64,000 nt of DNA from NCBI GenBank assembly GCA_947498125.1, contig CANMJH010000002.1:434001-498000 (forward strand), in the 5' to 3' direction. Shown here one piece after another: positions 53,260 to 63,305 of this stretch (positions are counted from its first letter, which is position 1; each line of letters opens with the position of its first letter). The notes under the pieces were generated by a model. The model saw only the letters and a program-made list of their open reading frames with translations, was not told the origin of the DNA and ran no database searches. A program made the translations under genes and the position numbers. This DNA comes from an uncultured Nioella sp. Its GTDB lineage: Bacteria > Pseudomonadota > Alphaproteobacteria > Rhodobacterales > Rhodobacteraceae.

Positions 53260-53724
53260 CTATCCGTCGCCAAAAAGTGCCGTCCAACGGGCATATGCCT
53301 CTGGCGGCCAAGTTTCTTTGACGTTGTAGAAATTTTCAAAGGCAGGAATGTCGGTATTCAGCGGCACCCAAGGCTGTTTGGCCGAAGTAAAGATCTGAAC
53401 TGTTGGCGGGCAAGCTTCTGGCGTTGTCAGGGTCCCGACGCGGAAGTGGCGCAGCTTACCCTGTCGCACCAAGTAATTCGAGCAGAGCGCGGTGCCGCAA
53501 TGGGCGCAACTTGTGATGACTTGCCCATTGCCGCTTGGCGTCGGCAATGTTGTCTCGGATGTTGGTCCATCGATTGTCACATGATCGGTTTCTATGATCG
53601 CGTTGATCGCATAGGCGGCGCCGGACAGGCGTTGGCAATCTGTGCAATGGCAGCAATGCACGGCCATAGGCTTTGCGCTGAGTGTGTAGCTTACCGTCCC
53701 GCAGGCGCAGCGTCCTTTTAGCAT
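53260..53724 (-). CDS. GFA (CENP-V-like) zinc-binding protein
   Basis: A 154-residue protein with zinc-binding cysteines in GRCACGTV, CCHCTDCQRLSG and CAHCGTALC, typical of the GFA family (glutathione-dependent formaldehyde-activating enzyme and relatives). Biochemical roles vary and the substrate is unknown. I chose ATG 53724 (GGGGGA 6 nt upstream) over the longer frame to 53760. It is separate from lpxK by about 45 bp on the same strand. Confidence 0.88.
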   Translation of the reverse strand: MLKGRCACGTVSYTLSAKPMAVHCCHCTDCQRLSGAAYAINAIIETDHVTIDGPTSETTLPTPSGNGQVITSCAHCGTALCSNYLVRQGKLRHFRVGTLTTPEACPPTVQIFTSAKQPWVPLNTDIPAFENFYNVKETWPPEAYARWTALFGDG

Positions 53725-53769
53725 GGTGGATCCCCCTAATTTTTCGGCATTATAGCACAAAAGCCAGCT

Positions 53770-54771
53770 TTAGGCTTCGTCCGAATAATGAGGAAGCAGC
53801 CGAGCCAAAGCGGCATCCAGCGCTGTCCAATCTGATATTTCCAGCCGCACCGGCAGGGTCAACACGCGCCGCTTGAACCGCTTTGGCAGGCGAACTGCGT
53901 CTTTTTCGGTTGTGATCAGCTGGGCGTTTTTCATGAAGGCCGATTGCTCAATCCGGCTGATCAGCGTGTCATTTAGCGGCTGATGATCCGACAATGCTTC
54001 GCCGTGAACCAAATCTGCGCCCAAACTTTTGAGGGTCGCAAAAAACTTTTGCGGATGGGCGATACCAGCAAAGGCATAAAGCTTGCGGCCCTCAAAGGAC
54101 ATGCCAGTCGCCAGAGGATTGAGGCGGCCGGTAAGATGGGGAAGGGTGAGGTCTTGGCCCCAGGTGTCCTCAAAGCGCGCCTGTGCTTTTGGCCCGCCAA
54201 TAGACAGCAGCAAATCGGCCCGTGAAAGGCCGGTCTCAACTGGTTCGCGAAGCGGGCCCGCAGGAATGCAGCGACCATTGCCAAACCCGCGCAACGCGTC
54301 GGCGACGATGATCGAAAGGTCTTTGTGCAGGCTAGGGTTCTGGAACCCGTCATCCAGCAAGATCACCTCAGCCCCGGCATCTACCGCCGCCCGAGCGCCA
54401 GCGAGGCGGTCTTTAGCGACACAGACAGGCAAAAAAGCGGCCAGCAGCAAGGGCTCATCCCCCACCAGATCGGCAGTGTCATTGCGTTCATCCACAAGAT
54501 GCGGGCCCTCGACACTGCCGCCATAGCCGCGTGAAACCACATGAGGTTTTACACCGCGCGCAATCAGGCGTTCGGCCAATGCGATGACTGTTGGGGTCTT
54601 GCCAGTTCCACCCGCATTCAGGTTGCCAACGCAGATCACCGGCACTGCCAACTTTTCGTGCGGTCCTGCTGCCAACCGCTTGGCGGTGGCGCGCGCATAA
54701 AGCGCGCCGAGGGGCGATAGCCCCTTGCTGATTACGCCGTCAGGCTTGTGCCAAAATCGCGGGGCCTGCAT
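53770..54771 (-). CDS. lpxK: Tetraacyldisaccharide 4'-kinase
   Basis: A 333-residue inner-membrane-associated kinase: N-terminal hydrophobic LSPLGALYARA, Walker A in NAGGTGKTPTVIAL, EVILLDDGFQNPSLHKD and LPHL segments. It phosphorylates the 4' position of the lipid A disaccharide. Its start overlaps the waaA stop by 1 nt (TGATG), giving a waaA-lpxK unit for lipid A/Kdo assembly. Confidence 0.94.
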   Translation of the reverse strand: MQAPRFWHKPDGVISKGLSPLGALYARATAKRLAAGPHEKLAVPVICVGNLNAGGTGKTPTVIALAERLIARGVKPHVVSRGYGGSVEGPHLVDERNDTADLVGDEPLLLAAFLPVCVAKDRLAGARAAVDAGAEVILLDDGFQNPSLHKDLSIIVADALRGFGNGRCIPAGPLREPVETGLSRADLLLSIGGPKAQARFEDTWGQDLTLPHLTGRLNPLATGMSFEGRKLYAFAGIAHPQKFFATLKSLGADLVHGEALSDHQPLNDTLISRIEQSAFMKNAQLITTEKDAVRLPKRFKRRVLTLPVRLEISDWTALDAALARLLPHYSDEA

Positions 54772-56066
54772 CAGCCTGCGCGCCGTTCGGACCGGTCAAG
54801 ATGGTCCGTAATCAGATCACTTGCCTGATCGGTTACGGTTGCCCCGGCCGAGCAGACCTCCCATGCGGCGTGGGCTGCTGCCGCGGCGACATCTGGATTC
54901 AACAGGTCATTCACTGCCTCAGCCATCGATGCTGGGGAAGAGATCAGGCGCGCGGCGTTGGCTTCCGACAAACGTTGGAAAATATCGACGAAATTGCTCA
55001 CATAGGGGCCATGCAATATCGCTGATCCAAGCGCGGCAGGTTCAAAAGGATTATGCCCACCAATAGGTTCCAACGATCCGCCAACGAAGCTGATCGGGGC
55101 GATGCGATACCAAAGCCCAAGTTCGCCCATCGTGTCAGCCAGATAGACCTGATCGTCGCCGGCGATGTCTTCGCCCTTCGAGCGCCGTGCATATTGAACA
55201 CCACGCCGGTCCAACATTTCCGCCAACTCATCGCCGCGATGGGGATGACGGGGGACGATCACCAGCAAAAGCCGGGGATTGCCGCGCAGGGCAATTGCAT
55301 GGGCATCTAACGCCACGTCTTCTTCGCCAGGGTGGGTCGAGGCGGCCAACCAAACCGGCCGTCCGTTTAACACTCTGGCCAAGCGTGTGCGTTCGTTTTC
55401 ATCGCAAGGCAGGGCGGCTGCGCCCTCTTTCAACGTGCCTGTGACTTTCAGACGGCTCATCGGCAGGCCCAAACGGCGCAAATATCCGGCCGTAATGTCA
55501 TCTTGCACATGCGCTTCGTCAAAACGGCGCACAAGTGCGCGGGCCATGCCACGTAGAAACCGCCACCGGTCATGGCTGGTTTTAGACATCCGAGCATTAA
55601 TCAATAACATAGGAATGCCACGGGATTTGGTTTCGCAGATCAGCGAGGGCCAAAATTCCGATTCTGTCCAGATGGCCAGATCGGGTTTCCAATGATCAAG
55701 AAACCGCCGGACAAAAGGCATCGCATCCACCGGGATGAACTGGTGAAAGGCTTCTGGAGGTAAGCGGGCGGACATGACTTCGGCCGACGTGACTGTGCCC
55801 GTGGTTACAAGAAATTTCAATTCCGGCCGGTCTTCTGCAAGGCGGCGGATCAGTTCCAAAAGCGAGAGAGATTCGCCCACGGAGGCAGCGTGAAACCAGA
55901 CAAGCGGACCATCGGGGCGCGGGCGGCTTGCAATGCCGCGTCTCTCGTCCAAACGTTCGGCATCTTCTTTGCCTGCATCCAAACGCGCCGCAAGTTTGCG
56001 TTCGGCATAGCCGGTGGCGCGGGCGGAAAAGGCCAGATAAAGGGCGAGGGCAGGGGAAAAACTCAT
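54771..56066 (-). CDS. waaA: 3-deoxy-D-manno-octulosonic acid transferase
   Basis: A 431-residue glycosyltransferase (GT30): LVWFHAASVGESLSLLELIR (quoted in part), TTGTVTSAEV, WTESEFWPSLI and FVGGSLEPIGGHNPFEPA. An N-terminal hydrophobic segment anchors it to the inner membrane. It adds Kdo to the lipid A precursor, in the same pathway as the downstream lpxK. Gene order and coupling match other roseobacters. Confidence 0.94.
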   Translation of the reverse strand: MSFSPALALYLAFSARATGYAERKLAARLDAGKEDAERLDERRGIASRPRPDGPLVWFHAASVGESLSLLELIRRLAEDRPELKFLVTTGTVTSAEVMSARLPPEAFHQFIPVDAMPFVRRFLDHWKPDLAIWTESEFWPSLICETKSRGIPMLLINARMSKTSHDRWRFLRGMARALVRRFDEAHVQDDITAGYLRRLGLPMSRLKVTGTLKEGAAALPCDENERTRLARVLNGRPVWLAASTHPGEEDVALDAHAIALRGNPRLLLVIVPRHPHRGDELAEMLDRRGVQYARRSKGEDIAGDDQVYLADTMGELGLWYRIAPISFVGGSLEPIGGHNPFEPAALGSAILHGPYVSNFVDIFQRLSEANAARLISSPASMAEAVNDLLNPDVAAAAAHAAWEVCSAGATVTDQASDLITDHLDRSERRAG

Positions 56067-56120
56067 AAGTGGATTTGGGCCTAGGCTGGGGGCTATTGGG
56101 CGCGACGAAACCCTATGGAT

Positions 56121-56933
56121 TTACAAGGCAGGGTCAAGACCATCCTCGTCCAGCGGCTGGCCAGAGCGCCGCGCCATCAACCGGGCATGCAACCCCGGTT
56201 CCGCAGCAATAACGCCGGGGACACGTGGTTTGGCGTTGTTGAAGCGCAAAGCTTGACCTGTTCGATCCAGAACGCGGCCCCCGGCCTCTTGCACAATCAA
56301 AGTGCCCGCCGCGATATCCCATTCCCAAGACTGGCGAAGCGTCAACATCCCGTCAAAGCGACCCTGACCGACCAAAGCCATGCGATAAGCCAGAGACGGG
56401 CGGTAAGTGCGCCTGAATAATGGTGTTCCGCCCGGCCAATTTTCAGCGTCCATATTCGGCCGCGCCGCAAGAACCTGCGTTTCGGTCTCTGGCTTTGGCA
56501 TCGCGACTTGCAAGGCCTCTCCATTAAGTTGGGCACCAAAGCCCAGTCCTGCCGTATAAAGCCGGTCGAGCATTGGCAGATATACGACACCCGCCGTGAC
56601 CACACCATTTTCGACGACAGCCAGCGAATGTGAAAAGCTACGTTCCCCAGCAATAAAGCTGCGCGTGCCGTCAATTGGGTCGACTACAAAAACACGCTGT
56701 TTTGACAGGCGGCCCAAATCATCTTCGGTTTCTTCAGACAACCAACCATAATCGGGACGGGCCGCCAACAGGTTCGCGCGCAGCATTTTGTCAATTGCCA
56801 AATCGGCCTCGGTGACTGGACCGTGGCCATCCGGTTTATCCCACATCTCAGGGTCTTCACGCCAATATTGTTTGGCGATGCGGCCTGCCTCTTGGGCGAA
56901 ATCAATCAGAAGGGAGAGGTCATCCGCCGGCAA
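56121..56933 (-). CDS. CysQ-type 3'(2'),5'-bisphosphate nucleotidase (IMPase superfamily)
   Basis: A 270-residue inositol-monophosphatase-fold enzyme: GPVTEADLAID, WLSEETED, metal motif FVVDPIDGTRSFI and WEWDIAAGTLIVQEAGG (motif 2). It probably removes the 3' phosphate from PAP in sulfate assimilation, although inositol phosphatase activity is not excluded. A TTG start at 56933, 7 nt after GAGGGG and inside the end of pmbA, is the best supported. Confidence 0.87.
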   Translation of the reverse strand: MPADDLSLLIDFAQEAGRIAKQYWREDPEMWDKPDGHGPVTEADLAIDKMLRANLLAARPDYGWLSEETEDDLGRLSKQRVFVVDPIDGTRSFIAGERSFSHSLAVVENGVVTAGVVYLPMLDRLYTAGLGFGAQLNGEALQVAMPKPETETQVLAARPNMDAENWPGGTPLFRRTYRPSLAYRMALVGQGRFDGMLTLRQSWEWDIAAGTLIVQEAGGRVLDRTGQALRFNNAKPRVPGVIAAEPGLHARLMARRSGQPLDEDGLDPAL

Positions 56934-58266
56934 GCGTCATCCCCTCGACCAAAAGCGATGGAACAACGCGGCTTAGATGGGGGCGGGCGTCATTTGCGGG
57001 CTGCACGCTGCCCAGCATATCGCGGAGATTGCCCGCCACAGTGCACTCATTAACGGGGTATGTGATCTCGCCGTTCTCAACCCAAAACCCCGAAGCCCCG
57101 CGGGAATAATCGCCGGTATTGGGGTTAATTGAAGACCCAATAAGGCTGGTAATCAAAAGCCCGGTGCCCATTTCAGAGATCAAATCCGCGCGCGTTTTGT
57201 CCGACTGCGTCAACGCGATATTTGACACGCTTGGGCTAGGAGGGTGCGAAAGGCCGCGCACTGCGTTTCCAGTTGAACTCAGGCCCAATTTGCGCGCGGT
57301 TCCAAGGTCCAGCGTCCAACTGGCCAGCGTGCCATCCTCAACCAAGACGCGGCGTGTTGCGGGCAGGCCTTCGGCATCAAATGGGCGGGACCCCGCACAT
57401 CTTGGGCGGCCGGGATCTTCGATAAGGGACAGCTCGGCCGGCAAAACAGCTTCGCCCATGGCATCACGCAACCAACTGGCGCCGCGCACAATCGCGCTGC
57501 CATTGATGGCTTGCAGGAGATGGGTGATCAGGCTCGAAGCGATGCGTTCGTCATAGAGTACCGGAAAGGCACCGGTTCGCGGCTGGCGTGCGCCCGCGCG
57601 TTGCAAAGTGCGTTCGGCAGCTGTGGCACCGACATAGTCCGGTGACGGTAGGTCAGCGTGATAGACGCGCATCTCTCCGTAGTGGTCACGCTCCATTTCC
57701 GTGCCGGTGCCGGTTATAGCCACACAAGACAAAGCATGATCAGACCGCGAGAAATCGCCGGAAAACCCATTTGTTGCCGCGAAATGTCGGGTGCGACGGC
57801 CAAACGCGGCGCTGGCTGATTGGACTTGTGAGATACCTTCATAACGCATCGCAGCAGCTTCGGCCTGGCGGGCAGCCTCTTCCAGTGCAGCGGGGTCGGG
57901 GTCGTCGCCGGGATCGTTCATATCGAGCGCATCGATATCCCACGCTGTTGCCAGTTGATCCGGTTCAGCAAGGCCAATCGTGGGATCCTCTGGCGCTTCG
58001 CGGGCCATGGCAACCGCGCGTTCGGCCATTTCAGTCATGGTCTCGGGCCGCGTGTCGGAAGCGGAAACGCAAGCCTGTCGCTGACCGACCAAAACACGCA
58101 AGCCAATTTCGGCCCCTTCCGAGCGTTCTGCATGCTCTAAAGCGCCGTTCAGCACATCGATGGACAAAGACGTGCCCCGTGTTGCAATCGCATCCGCCGC
58201 GTCTGCGCCTGCTTTTGTGGCGGCCTCAAGCAAAGCATGGGCCAGATCTTGCGGCGTTTGGGTCAT
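56920..58266 (-). CDS. pmbA: TldE/PmbA metalloprotease-family protein
   Basis: A 448-residue protein of the TldD/PmbA family: ALEHAERSEGAEIGLRV, PVLYDERIASSLITHLLQ, and the C-terminal NTGDYSRGASGFWVENG and GEITYPVNECTVAGN motifs. TldD/TldE form a heterodimeric protease; the TldE-type subunit lacks metal ligands, and absence of a HExxxH motif here points to PmbA/TldE. It overlaps the CysQ-like gene by 14 nt. AGAGG precedes the ATG. Confidence 0.92.
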   Translation of the reverse strand: MTQTPQDLAHALLEAATKAGADAADAIATRGTSLSIDVLNGALEHAERSEGAEIGLRVLVGQRQACVSASDTRPETMTEMAERAVAMAREAPEDPTIGLAEPDQLATAWDIDALDMNDPGDDPDPAALEEAARQAEAAAMRYEGISQVQSASAAFGRRTRHFAATNGFSGDFSRSDHALSCVAITGTGTEMERDHYGEMRVYHADLPSPDYVGATAAERTLQRAGARQPRTGAFPVLYDERIASSLITHLLQAINGSAIVRGASWLRDAMGEAVLPAELSLIEDPGRPRCAGSRPFDAEGLPATRRVLVEDGTLASWTLDLGTARKLGLSSTGNAVRGLSHPPSPSVSNIALTQSDKTRADLISEMGTGLLITSLIGSSINPNTGDYSRGASGFWVENGEITYPVNECTVAGNLRDMLGSVQPANDARPHLSRVVPSLLVEGMTLAGG

Positions 58267-58333
58267 ATCGGGATCCTCTTGTTCTGACCCCGAGAGGTAG
58301 TGCGCCCCGGATCAAGGCGCAAGGGCGCGCGTA

Positions 58334-59797
58334 TTATTGCAGGGGAATGCCGTTTGCGGAAACGCCGCCGTCAGCGCTGAAGACGAACTCGCTTGTGTAG
58401 CTGTCGGGGGTGTCAGTCGGCAAAGTGGCCATCGCAATCATCCCGCGCGCCATCAACGCATTTGCCGGGGCGATCAGACCGGCCTCAAGAAAGGAAGAGA
58501 TTAGGGCATTCGCACCTGTCAGTTGCAGGTCTAATTGTCCAACAGGAATCAGATCCGGCAAAGTGCCCAAAAAGTCGAGACCACCGCGTAACGCGTAAGA
58601 CGCGCCACCACCGTCAAAGGCGAATTCATTGATTGTAATGTGACGGGGCGTTGTTAGGCTTTGCAACTCGGGTGATGATGTGGCGAGCATAATTAGGTTA
58701 TCAATCAACATGTCTGTGTCGACCAAAAATGATATTGGGCTTCGATCGATATGGCCGCCGGGATCGACATGGTCCCAAACGGACTCTGTCGTCGTCAATT
58801 CAGACAGATGAAACTGAAAACTCAATGGTTCGGAAAAAGTTGTACCCGGCAATAAAGACGACATCCCCAAATCTATGCGATTTACATCAAACAACATTGG
58901 GAAGGGCAAATCGGGCAGGCCCAGCAAAACTTGTGTTTCGTCAACGCCTAGGTCGAAGTTCATGCTAGCGTCAGAGATATCAAACATCATTCCGCCAGCA
59001 GCGTTCAGAATTCTAATTTCTACGGGGCCGAGTATGTTCCGAGACGAATAATTGAAGTCCAAACTCTCGTAGGAAACCGCCATTTCCATTTCGTCGATGA
59101 ACGCGTTGTCATCAACCCTTTCTGGATTGCCCCCAAAACTGGCACCTATTGGCGATAGGAACGCACTGAAACTCGGTTGATCAATTGAAACCGCAAACAC
59201 GATGGGCATCTGATCGTATTCTGGTGGTTGCGCCGAGGCGCCAGAAAGCTCTAAGTGACTGCTGCTACCGCTCATGTTGCCGACGATATGCTCTGGGTCG
59301 CGAAGGTCGATGATTTCGCGCATTTGGACATCTGTTACGACAAATTGGGCGTCTATGGGCGGGAATGACGGCCCTTCGATAATGGTCATTTCAACGGTGA
59401 TACGATCAGCGGTGTTTTCTAAGACGAGGTTATCTGGGTCACCTGACGCGATGCCGATGAAATTTTCAGACGAAAGGCTGGCGGACTCAATCTCGTAAAA
59501 GTCAAATAAGGGCGACTCCCGATAGTGCCACTCGATATGCACGGTGCCATCATCTTGGTTGGTCAAGATCGCATCGGCGAAACTGAAAGTTTCACCTGTT
59601 ACGAAAGACGTGGCGGTCAAATCATGCAAGATGATCCCGGTCTCTGTACGCTCTTCGGATGCAGAAAAATTTATGTCGGTGGCGGACATATATGTCTGGT
59701 AAGCGGCCCAAAAATCCTCGGCCGTTATGTCCGCGCTGGCGGGGGACGCAAACATGGCAACTGCCAGTGCAGACAGGGTCACGAGTTTTTGAGCCAT
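58334..59797 (-). CDS. Secreted DUF2125-like protein, paralog A
   Basis: A 487-residue protein with a signal peptide (about 1-22, ending SADI), the conserved N-terminal ADITAEDFWAAYQTYM, long beta-rich low-complexity regions with few charged clusters, and a C-terminal block SYTSEFVFSADGGVSANGI. It is homologous to the next two genes over its whole length. The assignment to DUF2125 is by recollection of the family and is tentative. AGAGGT lies 7 nt before the ATG. Confidence 0.68.
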   Translation of the reverse strand: MAQKLVTLSALAVAMFASPASADITAEDFWAAYQTYMSATDINFSASEERTETGIILHDLTATSFVTGETFSFADAILTNQDDGTVHIEWHYRESPLFDFYEIESASLSSENFIGIASGDPDNLVLENTADRITVEMTIIEGPSFPPIDAQFVVTDVQMREIIDLRDPEHIVGNMSGSSSHLELSGASAQPPEYDQMPIVFAVSIDQPSFSAFLSPIGASFGGNPERVDDNAFIDEMEMAVSYESLDFNYSSRNILGPVEIRILNAAGGMMFDISDASMNFDLGVDETQVLLGLPDLPFPMLFDVNRIDLGMSSLLPGTTFSEPLSFQFHLSELTTTESVWDHVDPGGHIDRSPISFLVDTDMLIDNLIMLATSSPELQSLTTPRHITINEFAFDGGGASYALRGGLDFLGTLPDLIPVGQLDLQLTGANALISSFLEAGLIAPANALMARGMIAMATLPTDTPDSYTSEFVFSADGGVSANGIPLQ

Positions 59798-59861
59798 CGG
59801 GCATACCTCTTACGATTTAGGAAACAGCCTAGCTTTGGGTCGCTTTGCCATCAACGCAATT

Positions 59862-59892
59862 AAAAAACCCCGGAACTTGTCCGGGGTTTTTT
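59862..59892. terminator. Bidirectional intrinsic terminator between paralogs A and B
   Basis: AAAAAACCCCGG pairs with CCGGGGTTTTTT over loop AACTTGT; it serves the minus-strand paralog B, whose stop is 19 bp upstream. Confidence 0.92.
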
Positions 59893-59910
59893 GGTTTAAA
59901 AAGAAAGCGC

Positions 59911-61422
59911 TTATTGCAGCGGTACACCATTTGCGGTGATCGACCCGCCGGGGCCAAACCCGATGGTCGAGTTGTAGCTGTCAGGGCTGGCACCCGGGAT
60001 TGCGAACATGCCCAAGAGGCCGCGGGCCATGCCGGCTTGTTGGGGCGGCAGAATGCCAATCTCAGCAAGTGTGCCGATCAGAGTATTTCCGCCTGACAGG
60101 CTTACGTCGATCTCTCCGATAGGAACGGGAGCGAATGGGCCGGGCTCAAAATCCAACTGACCTGTAGCGTTCAGTTCGGTGTCCGCGACCGAGACGAACA
60201 CCTCATTGATGATAACCTGCTGCAGCTCGCCGAAGGGGCTGAGGAAGTCAGGTTCTGGGACCGACGGATCGATGGTGAATGCGAAGAGATTGAAGATGTC
60301 CCAGAATACTTCGGCGCTACCGGTGAGGTCTGCGCGCAGATTGGCCGGATCGCGTGGCACAACATGGCCGGGATCAAAAAGGGACCAGACTGTTTCGCCG
60401 AGCGTCAGGTTTTCGTAGTTCACATCAAGGGCAATGTCTGTCGGCGCGCCGAGTGGGCGGATCGGGAAGGTCGCATCGAAGGCCATCATGTCCGAACGGA
60501 ATGACATTGGGACGGGCGCTGAGCTGACAGTCAAATCCACCACAACGTCGCTTTCCGACATGTCGAGATTTGCAACGCCATCCGAAATGATGCCAAAAAA
60601 GTGACCGTCAATTGCGCTCGCTGCCAGATCCACAGTCTCAAACGGAGAAGAATAGCCAAATTGAACTTGGGCCGATTCAAACGTCACGCGGGAATCGGCA
60701 AATGCGCCATCCGCATAGGCCACGAAATTCATCAACCCTGGAATGATCGGCAGACGAGTTTCAGAGTCCACGTCAAAGCCGTCAATATTGACCTCAAAGT
60801 TGCCGACGGGCGCCTCAAGTTCTTCAATCAAACCAGAAAGCGAAATCGCCCCGATAGCGGCCGTGGATTGGCCAGATAATTCACCCGGCTGGCGCAGGTC
60901 AAAGCTCATGTTTCCGGCATAATCTTCGATCATGGCCGCTACGGTGAATACAGTATCCATTTCGCGAACCTCGAGATCGGCGATCTGGAGCGAATTCGCA
61001 AAGAAGTTATAGGTGATGAATTGCGGCTCGCCTGACGCAACACCTGAGGTGCCGTCCTGTTGAATGGTAACATTGACCGGGACGGAAAGCTCACCCGAGA
61101 CTCCCGGGAAAAGGACGCTAACGACATATTCCGACGAATGCGCATAGGAGACGGTGCCATCGGACCCATTTGTCAAAACGATCTCTGGTACGGTCATGGT
61201 TATTTCCATTCCGGTCGAGTGATCGACAAATATCGCGGCTAAATCCGAAATTTCTAGGCCAGTTTCTGTCTCAGTTACCGTCGCTGTTGTGTCGTAGTCA
61301 TAAGTATCCGAGAGAGCCTGCCAATGGTCCCATACATCCTGCGCTATGATGTCGGCGCTCGCGAAAGTTGCTGTCAGGGATACAGCCGTAAGGGCTGAAA
61401 AGAAGGGAAGGGATCTGGACAT
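59911..61422 (-). CDS. Secreted DUF2125-like protein, paralog B
   Basis: A 503-residue protein: signal peptide MSRSLPFFSALTAVSLTATF...SADI, N-terminal IIAQDVWDHWQALSD, and C-terminal PDSYNSTIGFGPGGSITANG, shared nearly word for word with paralog C. A repeated pattern of beta strands and a single Pro/Asp-rich region. AAAAGG lies before the ATG. Flanked by its own terminator on each side, so it is separately transcribed from its neighbours. Confidence 0.7.
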   Translation of the reverse strand: MSRSLPFFSALTAVSLTATFASADIIAQDVWDHWQALSDTYDYDTTATVTETETGLEISDLAAIFVDHSTGMEITMTVPEIVLTNGSDGTVSYAHSSEYVVSVLFPGVSGELSVPVNVTIQQDGTSGVASGEPQFITYNFFANSLQIADLEVREMDTVFTVAAMIEDYAGNMSFDLRQPGELSGQSTAAIGAISLSGLIEELEAPVGNFEVNIDGFDVDSETRLPIIPGLMNFVAYADGAFADSRVTFESAQVQFGYSSPFETVDLAASAIDGHFFGIISDGVANLDMSESDVVVDLTVSSAPVPMSFRSDMMAFDATFPIRPLGAPTDIALDVNYENLTLGETVWSLFDPGHVVPRDPANLRADLTGSAEVFWDIFNLFAFTIDPSVPEPDFLSPFGELQQVIINEVFVSVADTELNATGQLDFEPGPFAPVPIGEIDVSLSGGNTLIGTLAEIGILPPQQAGMARGLLGMFAIPGASPDSYNSTIGFGPGGSITANGVPLQ

Positions 61423-61483
61423 ATGTAGGACCTTTTACAAATTTCAATCTACTCTAAGTGGGTCACAATATAGGGGCAATCGC

Positions 61484-61514
61484 AAAAAAAGGCCCCGAAT
61501 ATCTCCAAGGCCTT
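61484..61514 (-). terminator. Intrinsic terminator after paralog C
   Basis: On the minus strand AAGGCCTTG pairs with CGGGGCCTT (two G-U pairs) over an 8-nt loop, followed by TTTTTTT. Confidence 0.82.
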
Positions 61515-61540
61515 CATCATTTTTTTGCAATCGAGCGCGC

Positions 61541-63187
61541 TTATTGCAGCGGTACACCGTTTGCGGTGATTGACCCGCCGGGCCCAAACTCGATTGTGGA
61601 ATTATAGCTGTCAGGGCTTGCGCCCGGAATCGCGAACATGCCGAGCATACCGCGCGCCATTCCGGCCTGCTGCGGAGGCAGAAGGCCAGCATTCGACAGA
61701 GTGCCAATCAAGGTATTTGCACCGGTCAGGCTGAGATCGACTTGGCCAACAGGCATCGGGATGATTTGACCCGGTGTGAAGTCGAGATCACCACTGCCGA
61801 TCAGTTCGGCGCCCGCAACAGAAACTTGCAAGTTGTTGATCGTCAGGTCGCGGATTTCACCAGGAGGGCCCGTCATGGTCATTGGGTCCATCATCATCAG
61901 GTCTTGGAACAGCTGCAATGTGCCCGTGATGTCAAAAACAACCGTCGCAGGTGTCCGTGGGATGGCGCCGGTCGGGTCGATCATGCCCCAAAGGCCCTCA
62001 TCCACTGAAAGGCCGCGATAGTTCATGCTGGCGGCGAAGGGCGACGGCTGACCTTGTGCGCTAAGCGGCATGTCGATGCCAAAACCGGTTGTATCTGCGC
62101 TGATTGAAACCGGGAACGGGATGTCACCGCCCGAAATATTCAGCTGCACGTTTTGGCCCGTCAATGCATAGCGCAAATTGTCTTCAGACATCCCAAAGCC
62201 AATCGTGCCGCCTTGGTTCGACGTTGAAAAATCGATGTCCTCGTAATCGTCTTGGAACGCGAAGGCGACATCGGCCATGCTATAGCTCATGTCTCCGTTT
62301 ATCGCGAAACCAGCAGGGTATGCTTCTACCACTGTCCAATCAATTCCGACGGGCATCGTGACGGATGCATCGGCTGTAAGATCGGCCAAAGCGATGGATA
62401 GGCTCATTTCTTCATTGCCGCCCATAGCCTGCAAAGGCTGAGGAGTAGGGGCTACAGGCTGGCTCGTTGGGCCGGCCTTACCTGGCGCTTGTGGCTGCGG
62501 AGCCGGTGAGAAACCCGGATTTGCATCTTGGCCAGGTGCCGCGCCGCCGCCCTCGCTGGCGTTAAAAGTCAGCGAAAAGGATGCGATGCCACCAGTTCCA
62601 TCAAGCCCCAGAATTTCAGGGTTCGAGAAATCGTAGGTTGAGCTGCTGGAAAGACCAGTGACCAGAATGCTGGCATCGAAATTTGGAAGGTCTGATAAAT
62701 CACCGCCTGTGAATTGCAGGCTACCGGCATTCATAGATTCCGAACTCGCTTCAAAGCTCAACTCATCAATGCTCGATTCAACCAGCAAATTCTGCGCGTC
62801 ACCAGACGCCGTTCCAGAAAACCCCGTCTGTGCGAAAACGAAGCGAATCTCGTCTGGTGCGTCCGGCTCGGGAATGCCTGTGATGCTATAATAAAGGGTA
62901 TCTGACATAGACAGGCTAACCGTGCCATCCGCGTTGTTTGTCATAGTGAACTCTGGGATCACAGTGGCAAGCATTGCCTCTTCGATTGGGACCATATTGG
63001 TCACATCTGTGATCACCAGCCCGTCGTCCGTCTGCGTTGCCTGACCCGTGAGGGTTGAGCCGGTATTCGTGGCTTGGGTTTGCCAGACCGACCAAAGTTC
63101 TTCGGCCGTGATGTCTGCAAAAGCGGGAGTGGCCGCCAATAGTGCGACGCTTGAAAGACTTAGAGAAAGGGATTTTAGCTTTGTCAT
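61541..63187 (-). CDS. Secreted DUF2125-like protein, paralog C
   Basis: A 548-residue protein: signal peptide ending AFADI, TAEELWSVWQTQATNTG, and C-terminal PDSYNSTIEFGPGGSITANG. It differs from A and B by a Pro/Gln/Gly-rich linker at about residues 205-255 (PAPQPQAPGKAGPTSQP within it), which accounts for the extra length. GGAAGG precedes the ATG. Likely an exported or outer-envelope protein; role unknown. Confidence 0.7.
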   Translation of the reverse strand: MTKLKSLSLSLSSVALLAATPAFADITAEELWSVWQTQATNTGSTLTGQATQTDDGLVITDVTNMVPIEEAMLATVIPEFTMTNNADGTVSLSMSDTLYYSITGIPEPDAPDEIRFVFAQTGFSGTASGDAQNLLVESSIDELSFEASSESMNAGSLQFTGGDLSDLPNFDASILVTGLSSSSTYDFSNPEILGLDGTGGIASFSLTFNASEGGGAAPGQDANPGFSPAPQPQAPGKAGPTSQPVAPTPQPLQAMGGNEEMSLSIALADLTADASVTMPVGIDWTVVEAYPAGFAINGDMSYSMADVAFAFQDDYEDIDFSTSNQGGTIGFGMSEDNLRYALTGQNVQLNISGGDIPFPVSISADTTGFGIDMPLSAQGQPSPFAASMNYRGLSVDEGLWGMIDPTGAIPRTPATVVFDITGTLQLFQDLMMMDPMTMTGPPGEIRDLTINNLQVSVAGAELIGSGDLDFTPGQIIPMPVGQVDLSLTGANTLIGTLSNAGLLPPQQAGMARGMLGMFAIPGASPDSYNSTIEFGPGGSITANGVPLQ

Positions 63188-63305
63188 AACGACCTTCCAA
63201 AGATGAATAGAATGAATAAAATGTGGTGCCCCTATAGGGACCGCGTCAAGGTCTGTTTATATAGCCCTTGAAATACAATGAGAAAATTACCCCAAGGAAC
63301 GCCAA

